From the NCBI GenBank assembly GCA_021816505.1, contig JAKAXS010000093.1, positions 1 to 8,660 of the forward strand: a stretch of 8,660 nt of DNA. Direction: 5' to 3'. Every line of letters begins with the position of its first letter. The stretch's first letter is position 1. Shown here piece by piece: positions 1 through 5,480 of this stretch. Source of the stretch: Pseudomonadota bacterium. GTDB lineage: Bacteria > Pseudomonadota > Alphaproteobacteria > Rhizobiales > Hyphomicrobiaceae. The position numbers were made by a program, and so were the translations under genes. The notes beneath the pieces were generated by a model. It made no database searches and was not told where the DNA came from. It was given only the letters and a program-made list of their open reading frames with translations.

Positions 1-580
1 GCCGTCCCATCTCGAGATCTCCAAGCCCGACAACCGCGACCGGCTGCTCCGAAGCTGGGCCGTCGCGCAACAACCCGACCTTGCGGAGGCCAGCCATGAA
101 ACCGATGGCGTGGGCATCGTTGGCGGCGAAAACCGCGTCGATGCCGGGCAGGTTCGCATGCGCGGCGACACTGCCTGAGGCATTGCGTTCGAGAACGAGC
201 CGCCGTGGCGGCTGCAGCCCGCACGCCATTGCCCGGTCCCGGAAACCAAACCAGCGCCGCGTGGCGCGCGGGTCGTCGCCTCCGATGAATGCGATATGCC
301 GACGGCCCTGCGCGATGAAGTGGCTCGCAACGGCGGCGCCGGCCTCGTAGTTGTCGAACCCGGCAACGGCATCGATGGGGTCAGTCGGCAAGTCCCAGGT
401 CTCTACGACCGGGATGCGCGCTTGACGCAGCAGGCGCCTGCCATCTTCGGTGGCGGGCGAGCCGACCATGATGATGGCATCCGGCCTCCGCGACAGCAGC
501 GCCGCAAGCATGCGGTCCTCGCGCGCGGCGTCGTAGCGCGACTGCGCAAGGATCACGGAATAGCCGAGCGGCTCGATCTC
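1..580 (-). other. LacI/GntR-type transcription regulator fragment (ligand-binding domain, no HTH)
   Basis: This is the downstream part of the chimeric frame, from about residue 413 to 603. Recognisable blocks are LGYSVILAQSRYD, AALLSRRPDAIIMVGSP, IPVVETWD, AVAGFDNYEAG, GRRHIAFIGG and VFAANDAHAIGFMAGLRKVG, then PVAVVGLGDLEMGR at the edge. The order and wording match the periplasmic-binding-protein-like domain of LacI regulators, closest in feel to gluconate repressor GntR (GIPVVE, VGFDNFEA, GHRHIAYLG). The helix-turn-helix of about 60 residues and the first strand of the ligand domain, which should precede this, are absent, so this piece cannot bind DNA as a LacI repressor. Roughly 60-70 residues of C-terminus would be expected beyond the edge. 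The family call is confident; the sugar effector is a guess. Confidence 0.8.
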
Positions 581-1810
581 GTCGCCTTCCTCAACGCAGA
601 TGTTGATGGTGGGATCGCAGTCGGGGCTCGGATCGTCGGTGACATCCAGAATGTTGCCGTCGATCTTCTTCTGCTTATAGCGGCGGTAGTAGGCCTGACC
701 GGCAAGGCGCAGGCGCTCCGTCGCTTTCACGACGCCGCTGAGCTGCGTCATGATCATTTCGTTTTCGTTGATCTGCGGCGAGGTGAAGGTGTTCGACCAA
801 TCCTGCTCCAGGATGACATCGGGAGCGGCCGCCGTGACGCCGACGTCGTTCTTGGCGCCGGTGACGCTCAAGTGGAACTCAGACTGGCTGGTGCGGTAGC
901 CGAGGTCGGCATACATGCGACGGACTTCGCTATCGGAGAAGTCGCGGTAGCCGTCGTCCTTGTAGCCTTCGATGGCGCCGAAGATGCCCCAGTTGCCGGA
1001 CTGCGCGCCTGCGGCAGCAGAGCCCTGCACGCGGCCGTATGAGCCGGCACGGACATCGAACTCGGCGCCCTGGAAGTTGAAGCCGTCGCGCATCGTGATG
1101 CCGATGGCGCCGCCGACCGCGTTGAGGCCGTAAACCGGATTGGCGCCGAGCAGCGTGATGGAGTCGATGGCGTTCGACGGGATGAAATCCCAGTTCACGA
1201 CGTCGCCGAACACTTCGTTGATGCGGGTTCCGTTCTGATAGACGGCGAGACCCTGTGCTGCGCCAAGGATGGGCGAGGATTCAAAGCCGCGGAACTGGAC
1301 GCCGCCCTGCGAGACGTTGCCCTGCGAGTCGTTCATGAACACGCCGGGCACGGTCGCCTGCAGCGTGTTCTGGATGTTGGTTTCCTTCATACGCGTGAAG
1401 TCGTCCGAGCTGGCCCGGCCGACGCTGGTCGGCACCTTTTCGATCGGCAAGTCGCTGCCGGACACGGGAGACATGTTCACGGTGCCGCTGGTGATGCCGC
1501 CGGTGCCGGGACGCGTCGGGGCGGTCGCGGTTTCCGACGCCGGAGCATCGATGGGCTCGTCAGCGGCGATGGGGGTCGGCTCGGCCTGCGGGGGCGGCGA
1601 AGACTTCTTCTTGGCGACGGCCTTCTTCTTCGCGGGGGCGGGCGCCTTTTTCGCGGCTTTCTGCTTGGGCTGAACCACGTCAACCGGTGGCAATTGATCC
1701 TCGCCGGCAGCCGGCGGAGCAGGCTGAGGCGCTTCCTGGGCCAAAGCCGGCAGGGCTAAAAATCCGAAAGCGCAAGCTGCGAGCGCAAACCGCGATACTG
1801 AAACAGTCAT
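1..1810 (-). CDS. Chimeric open frame: TonB-dependent receptor N-terminal half joined in frame to LacI-family ligand-binding domain (partial)
   Basis: The frame starts at the ATG at 1810, after GGGGGA with a 4-base gap, and stays open for 603 codons to the left edge. Residues 1-24 form a signal peptide (cut likely after PALA). A TonB-box-like QLPPVDVV lies at 39-46 and a Lys/Ala/Pro-rich linker at about 49-69. The receptor plug spans about 125-240, with QFRGFE, VYQNGTRINEVFGD and NPVYGLNAVGGAI. Alternating barrel strands rich in Gly and aromatics run to about 405 (GYKDDGYRDFS, AYYRRYKQKKIDGN). Such receptors sit in the outer membrane and import siderophores or other large ligands using TonB energy; a full one is usually 700-900 residues. 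After about residue 412 the sequence is instead a LacI-type sugar-binding domain. A barrel interrupted this way should not fold, so this is either an assembly misjoin or a deletion-generated, probably non-functional fusion. The receptor assignment is firm; the ligand is unknown. Confidence 0.85.
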   Translation of the reverse strand, partial: MTVSVSRFALAACAFGFLALPALAQEAPQPAPPAAGEDQLPPVDVVQPKQKAAKKAPAPAKKKAVAKKKSSPPPQAEPTPIAADEPIDAPASETATAPTRPGTGGITSGTVNMSPVSGSDLPIEKVPTSVGRASSDDFTRMKETNIQNTLQATVPGVFMNDSQGNVSQGGVQFRGFESSPILGAAQGLAVYQNGTRINEVFGDVVNWDFIPSNAIDSITLLGANPVYGLNAVGGAIGITMRDGFNFQGAEFDVRAGSYGRVQGSAAAGAQSGNWGIFGAIEGYKDDGYRDFSDSEVRRMYADLGYRTSQSEFHLSVTGAKNDVGVTAAAPDVILEQDWSNTFTSPQINENEMIMTQLSGVVKATERLRLAGQAYYRRYKQKKIDGNILDVTDDPSPDCDPTINICVEEGDEIEPLGYSVILAQSRYDAAREDRMLAALLSRRPDAIIMVGSPATEDGRRLLRQARIPVVETWDLPTDPIDAVAGFDNYEAGAAVASHFIAQGRRHIAFIGGDDPRATRRWFGFRDRAMACGLQPPRRLVLERNASGSVAAHANLPGIDAVFAANDAHAIGFMAGLRKVGLLRDGPASEQPVAVVGLGDLEMGR

Positions 1811-1831
1811 GTAATCCCCCGTGAACTCCCG

Positions 1832-1854
1832 TCCTGGACTTCCCGAGTCCAGGA
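1832..1854. repeat. Perfect 9-bp inverted repeat in the receptor leader
   Basis: TCCTGGACT at 1832-1840 and AGTCCAGGA at 1846-1854 are perfect reverse complements separated by five bases (TCCCG). On the minus strand this places a short hairpin 22 bases before the receptor ATG and just upstream of its ribosome binding site. It could be a 5' leader hairpin or a dyad operator. No U-tract follows it in the minus direction, so it does not look like a terminator. Confidence 0.55.
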
Positions 1855-1893
1855 ATTATTGAAGCCAGTGCTTGCAAACCGGCCTATGAGATA

Positions 1894-1923
1894 TTGGTAA
1901 GGGGAGCTTGAGAGAGTCGTCAA
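1894..1923 (-). promoter_or_regulatory. Candidate sigma-70-like promoter for the receptor-like frame
   Basis: On the minus strand TTGACG (1923-1918) is followed after 18 bases by TACCAA (1899-1894). The -35 box is good and the -10 box is weak (three of six consensus positions). Transcription from here would give a leader of roughly 75-80 bases containing the 1832-1854 hairpin. This is the best pair seen in the gap, but the weak -10 keeps it tentative. Confidence 0.3.
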
Positions 1924-2017
1924 TTCGCCACAAACGGAGGTTGCGCGCGAAACGCTATAACACTGGCGCTCTGTGTCTTATGCGCCTCTTATTTTAAGGT
2001 AATCCTCAGATTTCCCT

Positions 2018-2046
2018 TAGAAACAGGGAAAAATTCCCTGTTTCTA
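2018..2046. repeat. Perfect 13-bp inverted repeat downstream of yidC, possible terminator or operator
   Basis: TAGAAACAGGGAA (2018-2030) and TTCCCTGTTTCTA (2034-2046) are perfect reverse complements around a 3-base AAA loop. The repeat lies 36 bases beyond the yidC stop on the minus strand. In RNA it would form a strong hairpin, but no U-run follows the stem in either direction, so intrinsic termination is unproven. A third arm, TTTCCC at 2011-2016, can pair with GGGAAA at 2026-2031, giving a mutually exclusive alternative stem. It could be a yidC 3' stabilising hairpin, a terminator, a protein-binding dyad, or one copy of a dispersed palindromic repeat. Confidence 0.6.
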
Positions 2047-2082
2047 GCGTGTGCGTTGTTATTTCCGGAATGCGCGGACGGA

Positions 2083-3924
2083 CTACGTCTTGGTCGGCTT
2101 CTTCAACCGCACGGCATTCCCGACGGCAATCAAGTTTCGCTTGATGTTCTGCAGGAGATGGATCTCCGCGCCCTGCTTTTTGGAGATGTAATACTGCTGG
2201 GCGAGCGACAGGATGTTGTTCCAGGCCCAATAGATCACCAGGCCGGCCGGGAAGGCCGCCAGCAGGAACGTGAACAGCACCGGCATCCAGCTGAAAATCA
2301 TCTGCTGAACCGGATCGGGCTGAGGCGGATTGAGCTGCATCTGCAGCCACATCGTGATGCCCATGATCAGGGGCCACGCGCCGACGTGCAGGATGTCCGG
2401 CACGGCGAACGGCAGCAAACCGAACAGGTTGAAGAGCGACGTCGGATCCTTCGCCGACAGGTCGTGAATCCAGCCGTAGAATGGCGCATGGCGCATGTCG
2501 ATCGAGATGAACAGCACCTTGTAGAGGGCGAAGAAAACAGGGATCTGCAGCAGGATCGGCAGACAGCCGGCCAGCGGATTGATCTTCTCGGTCTTGTAGA
2601 GCGCCATCAGCTCCTGCTGCTGGCGCGCCTTATCGTCCTTATGGCGTTCGCGCAGCGCTTCCATCTGTGGCTGCAGCTTCTTCATCTTCGCCAGCTTCTC
2701 GTAGGACTTGCTGGCGAGCGGGAAGAAAGCGAGCTTCACGAGCACGGTGACGGCCAGGATGGCGAGGCCGAAGTTGCCGAGGAAGGCATAGAGCCAATCG
2801 AGCAGATGATAGAGCGGCTTCGTCAGGAAGCCGAACATGCCCCAGTCGACCATCAGGTTGAAGTTGGCGATCTTGAACTGCTCTTCGTAGCGCTCGATGA
2901 CCTTTACTTCCTTCGCGCCGGCATAGAGGCGCGACTCGACCTTGCTGGTCTGGCCCGGCGCCGTGGTGAGCGTCGGCAGCGTGTAATCCACCCAATACAG
3001 ATCGCGACCGCCGGCTGACGGGGGACGGCCCTTCATGTTGGCGTTGTAGGCCGTATCCTGAGGGGGCACGAGCGATGCCGCCCAGTACTTGTCTGTGATG
3101 CCCAACCAGCCGCTCTTGCGGTCGGTGAAGGACTCGCCGCCCTCCTTGAGCGCCGTGGCGTATGTGATCTCGGTGAGCTTTTCGCCGGGAACGCCAATCA
3201 AGCCTTCGTGCTGAATGACGTAGCCTTCGATGTGCGGCGTGCCGATACGGTAGAGGCGAGCGTATGGCGTCAACGAGACGGCGGCGCCTGTCTTGTTCTC
3301 AACGGCATCGGCGACCGTGAAGAGGTAGTTGTCGTCGACGGAGATCGTCCGCGTGAATACAAGGCCGCGGCCGTTGTCCCAGGTCAGCGTAACGGGAGCG
3401 GACGGCGTAAGCGGTGCGCTTGAACTTGCGGTCCACAAGGTGTCGCCGTTCGGTACGTCGGCGGGGCTCGCGCCCTGCCAGCCGTACTCGGCGAAGTAGG
3501 CCATCGGCGCTTCGAGCGGCGAGAAAAGCACGACGTTCGGGCTCTTCTTGTCGATGGTCTCGTGGTAGCGCTTCAAGGTGATGTCGTCGATCAGGCCGCC
3601 CTTGAGCGAAATCGAGCCATGTACCGACGGCGTGTCGATCGGCACGCGCGGCGCCTTTGCAATGGCCGCGTCACGCGATTCCGCTACCGCCGTGCCGCCG
3701 GCAGGTGTCGCTGCAGGACCCGGTGTTGCGCCTGGGGCAGCGGGCGCCGTGCCGGCAGGTACGGTTGTCTGCTGCTGCTGAGCGGCAACTTCCTTTTGCT
3801 GCTGCGCCACGCGCTCCTGCTCGCGCTGATGTGGCGCGGCAATGAAGAAGTGCCAGAGGAACAGCACCGCCATCGAGAGAATGACAGCGAGGAACAGATT
3901 GTTCTGATCTTCAGGCTTCTTCAT
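2083..3924 (-). CDS. yidC: Membrane protein insertase YidC
   Basis: YidC inserts and folds inner-membrane proteins, alone or with SecYEG. This 613-residue form is complete and longer than E. coli YidC (548), as is common in alphaproteobacteria. Residues about 9-30 form the first membrane helix (LFLAVILSMAVLFLWHFF). A Gln-rich stretch and an Ala/Pro-rich linker follow to about residue 80, then the large periplasmic P1 domain to about 365. The conserved insertase core follows: helix 2 (about 375-402), the coiled cytoplasmic hairpin YEKLAKMKKLQPQMEALRERHKDD (about 407 on), helix 3 with NPLAGCLPILLQIPVFFALY, and helices 4-5 ending at MPVLFTFLLAAFPAGLVIYWAWNN. Lys397 occupies the place of the groove arginine (Arg366 in E. 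coli), keeping the positive charge. A basic tail (VRLKKPTKT) ends the protein. The ribosome binding site is weak. It is the last gene of rpmH-rnpA-yidC; no yidD lies between rnpA and yidC. Confidence 0.97.
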   Translation of the reverse strand: MKKPEDQNNLFLAVILSMAVLFLWHFFIAAPHQREQERVAQQQKEVAAQQQQTTVPAGTAPAAPGATPGPAATPAGGTAVAESRDAAIAKAPRVPIDTPSVHGSISLKGGLIDDITLKRYHETIDKKSPNVVLFSPLEAPMAYFAEYGWQGASPADVPNGDTLWTASSSAPLTPSAPVTLTWDNGRGLVFTRTISVDDNYLFTVADAVENKTGAAVSLTPYARLYRIGTPHIEGYVIQHEGLIGVPGEKLTEITYATALKEGGESFTDRKSGWLGITDKYWAASLVPPQDTAYNANMKGRPPSAGGRDLYWVDYTLPTLTTAPGQTSKVESRLYAGAKEVKVIERYEEQFKIANFNLMVDWGMFGFLTKPLYHLLDWLYAFLGNFGLAILAVTVLVKLAFFPLASKSYEKLAKMKKLQPQMEALRERHKDDKARQQQELMALYKTEKINPLAGCLPILLQIPVFFALYKVLFISIDMRHAPFYGWIHDLSAKDPTSLFNLFGLLPFAVPDILHVGAWPLIMGITMWLQMQLNPPQPDPVQQMIFSWMPVLFTFLLAAFPAGLVIYWAWNNILSLAQQYYISKKQGAEIHLLQNIKRNLIAVGNAVRLKKPTKT

Positions 3925-4061
3925 CTTGGGTCAGGTTCCGCTGGCGTCGGTTCTAGAAGGTTGCCGAGAGCTGTAAGAAACGCGCATCGTGTGGCGCGTC
4001 ACGTGTGTTCGGCAGATCTCCCCATTTCGTACATTCGCGGCCTGGGGAAGAGGACATGCCG

Positions 4062-4451
4062 TCACGGAGCGCGGTTGGGCTTTCGGCCATGCCGCGCTGC
4101 GCCCGCGTGATGCACGCGTTGCAGAGCGCGTTCAAGGTCTTTCTGCAGTTCGGCAAACGGAATATCGAAGGCGCGCAGGCGGGCAACCACCACGTAATCG
4201 TGGGTCGGCACGGCGGCTACGGCCGCCAGGGGCGTGAGAGCTGCCTTCAGCCGGCGCCGGATGCGATTGCGGACGACGGCATTGCCGATCTTTTTAGTGA
4301 TGGTAAAGCCAAAACGAGGCAACGAAGTGCCGTCGGCCGGTTGTGGCTGAGACCGCTTCTTCGTTTCGAGTACGAATGCCGGCGTCGCACAGCGCGCCCC
4401 GCCGCGGACGGCGAGGAATTCCGCGCGCCTTTTCAGCGTCTCGAGCGGCAC
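4062..4451 (-). CDS. rnpA: Ribonuclease P protein component
   Basis: RnpA is the small basic protein that binds the catalytic RNase P RNA and helps it cut 5' leaders from tRNA precursors. The 129-residue product shows the family N-terminus (LKRRAEFLAVRGGAR), the strand FVLETKKR, then PRFGFTITKKIGNAVVRNRIRRRLKAAL at about 45-72, which contains the RNR motif contacting P RNA. HDYVVVARLRAFDIPFAELQKDLERAL completes the fold, followed by a basic tail. The start is GTG at 4451; an in-frame stop 36 bases further upstream leaves no better start, and the ribosome binding site (GGTGA, 4-base gap) is weak. It lies 70 bases after rpmH and 137 bases before yidC, with no other gene in that gap. The basic tail makes it slightly longer than the usual 110-120 residues. 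Confidence 0.95.
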   Translation of the reverse strand: MPLETLKRRAEFLAVRGGARCATPAFVLETKKRSQPQPADGTSLPRFGFTITKKIGNAVVRNRIRRRLKAALTPLAAVAAVPTHDYVVVARLRAFDIPFAELQKDLERALQRVHHAGAARHGRKPNRAP

Positions 4452-4521
4452 GAGATCACCAAATGACTGGGCAATTGCAACAGCTTAGCGCAGCCGGAAG
4501 CCGCGAAGCAGGCGGGCAATC

Positions 4522-4656
4522 CTACGCCGACAGACGCTTGCGGCCCTTGGCGCGACGGCGCGACAGGACCTTCACGCCGCCTGCGGTCTGAATGCGCTTG
4601 CGGAAGCCATGGCGGCGCTTGCGCACAAGGCGGCTGGGCTGATAGGTGCGTTTCAC
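4522..4656 (-). CDS. rpmH: 50S ribosomal protein L34
   Basis: L34 is a very small, highly basic protein of the large ribosomal subunit. The product of 44 residues has exactly the family length and motif order: KRTYQPSRLVRKRRHGFRKR, then GGVKVLSRRRAKGRKRLSA. The start chosen is GTG at 4656. It immediately precedes the invariant KRTYQPS and is served by ACGGAG 8 bases upstream. A longer in-frame reading from an ATG at 4767 would add 37 unrelated residues and overlap the promoter, so it is rejected. The gene heads the rpmH-rnpA-yidC cluster and is driven by the promoter at 4744-4772. Confidence 0.97.
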   Translation of the reverse strand: MKRTYQPSRLVRKRRHGFRKRIQTAGGVKVLSRRRAKGRKRLSA

Positions 4657-4664
4657 GTTCCGAA

Positions 4665-4670
4665 CTCCGT
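4665..4670 (-). promoter_or_regulatory. Ribosome binding site deciding the rpmH GTG start
   Basis: ACGGAG on the minus strand sits 8 bases before the GTG at 4656. It supports the 44-residue L34 over a longer ATG-initiated reading. Confidence 0.75.
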
Positions 4671-4743
4671 AAATGGCCGCCAATACAGCGGCGCGCCCCC
4701 GCGGCGAATTCCCGGCCGGAGCGCTTAAATCTTGGATGGCGGC

Positions 4744-4772
4744 CTTATACGGGGGGCTTTCACGCAAGTCAA
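4744..4772 (-). promoter_or_regulatory. Strong sigma-70-type promoter of the rpmH-rnpA-yidC cluster
   Basis: On the minus strand TTGACT (4772-4767) and TATAAG (4749-4744) are separated by exactly 17 bases; each box matches consensus at five of six positions. It lies about 90 bases upstream of the rpmH GTG, predicting a leader of about 80 bases. A strong housekeeping promoter is expected for a ribosomal protein gene. Confidence 0.85.
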
Positions 4773-4827
4773 TCTAGGCGCCGCCATCCCGAAAATCGGA
4801 TCCACGCGCAATTTCAAGTTGCATGCG

Positions 4828-5274
4828 CTATCTTCGCTTGCTCGCCTGCACCGCTTGCTCCAGGGCCTGCAGAAAGCGGGAGCGGTCCTGCTTCGTGAAG
4901 GCTGCATTGTAGCCCTTGCTTTCGCCTGTTTCGCGCAAATGCGAGCCCAGATCGCGCATCGCCATGGCCATGCCGATGTTGGCATCCGTGAACGGCTTGC
5001 CGGTCGCGCCCAGCGCTTGAGCCCCAGCCTTCAGGCAGCGCGCAGCGAGTGGAATGTCGTTCGTCACGGCGATATCGGCCTTTCCAACACGCGTGGCGAT
5101 CCAGTCGTCTGCAACATCGGGGCCTTCGGGTACCACAACGCGTTCGATCATTGGGCTTTCGGGCAGCCGCATCCAACTGTTCGACACGAAATAGATCTTG
5201 AGGCCATGGCGTTCCGCGACTCGCAACGCTTCGTCCTTCACCGGACAGGCATCGGCGTCGACGAATATGGCCAC
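4828..5274 (-). CDS. YaiI/YqxD (UPF0178, DUF188) family protein
   Basis: The protein belongs to the YaiI/YqxD family of about 150 residues, a PIN-like fold whose biochemical role is not established. Visible family motifs are FVDADACPVK near the start (Asp6, Asp8, Cys10), VPEGPDVADDWIA at about 48-60 with several acidic residues, DIAVTNDIPLAARCL at about 67-81, and GKPFTDANIG at about 93-102. The acidic residues could bind a metal as in PIN nucleases; that is inference. The start chosen is GTG at 5274 (148 residues), because GTGGAG lies 9 bases upstream and family members normally begin a few residues before the VDADACP block. A GTG at 5289 (153 residues) is possible but has no visible ribosome binding site. 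It lies upstream of the rpmH promoter on the same strand and is divergent from the flavoprotein gene. Confidence 0.92.
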   Translation of the reverse strand: MAIFVDADACPVKDEALRVAERHGLKIYFVSNSWMRLPESPMIERVVVPEGPDVADDWIATRVGKADIAVTNDIPLAARCLKAGAQALGATGKPFTDANIGMAMAMRDLGSHLRETGESKGYNAAFTKQDRSRFLQALEQAVQASKRR

Positions 5275-5283
5275 GGCACGTTG

Positions 5284-5289
5284 CTCCAC
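5284..5289 (-). promoter_or_regulatory. Ribosome binding site deciding the YaiI-family start
   Basis: GTGGAG on the minus strand ends 9 bases before the GTG at 5274. The alternative start GTG at 5289 is itself the first half of this site, so the shorter protein is preferred. Confidence 0.5.
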
Positions 5290-5467
5290 TGTGGTTGGAT
5301 GCGTTGCGTTTGCGCATTCGATCTGCCGCTATGCTGTCGAACACGCAGCGCTAGGTGTGTCATGACGCGGCGAATACCTTTATACAAGCGCTTCGCTTTG
5401 CGGATGCGTGCGCGTTCCCGAGGTGCCGCAGGCGCTGCGGGGCAAGCCATTCGACTGTTGAATTGAT

Positions 5468-5473
5468 ACGGAG
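5468..5473 (+). promoter_or_regulatory. Ribosome binding site deciding the flavoprotein start
   Basis: ACGGAG is followed after 7 bases by the ATG at 5481. It favours this start over an in-frame ATG at 5355 that would add 42 residues without family similarity. Confidence 0.7.
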
Positions 5474-5480
5474 ACCGCTG

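Noticed and set aside
296..1042. 248-residue plus-strand open frame
   Set aside because: It is antisense to the receptor/LacI frame, whose translation shows clear family motifs; the plus product is low-complexity and matches nothing recognisable. High GC keeps the opposite frame open.
2056..3018. 320-residue plus-strand open frame across the yidC 3' half
   Set aside because: It is fully antisense to the strongly conserved YidC core and has a composition dominated by Arg, Leu, Glu and Gln, as expected for a shadow.
3980..3999. 6-bp inverted repeat ACGCGC/GCGCGT between rnpA and yidC
   Set aside because: It is short, has an 8-base loop and no U-tract, and such GC repeats are expected by chance; rnpA and yidC are normally co-transcribed.
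4522..4767. Longer 81-residue reading of rpmH from an ATG at 4767
   Set aside because: The extra 37 residues are unlike L34, the ATG overlaps the -35 box of the rpmH promoter, and the GTG at 4656 has a proper ribosome binding site.
4657..4827. Possible replication origin next to rpmH
   Set aside because: In some bacteria oriC lies beside rpmH/dnaA, but no DnaA-box-like TTATCCACA, AT-rich unwinding region or dnaA gene was seen here.
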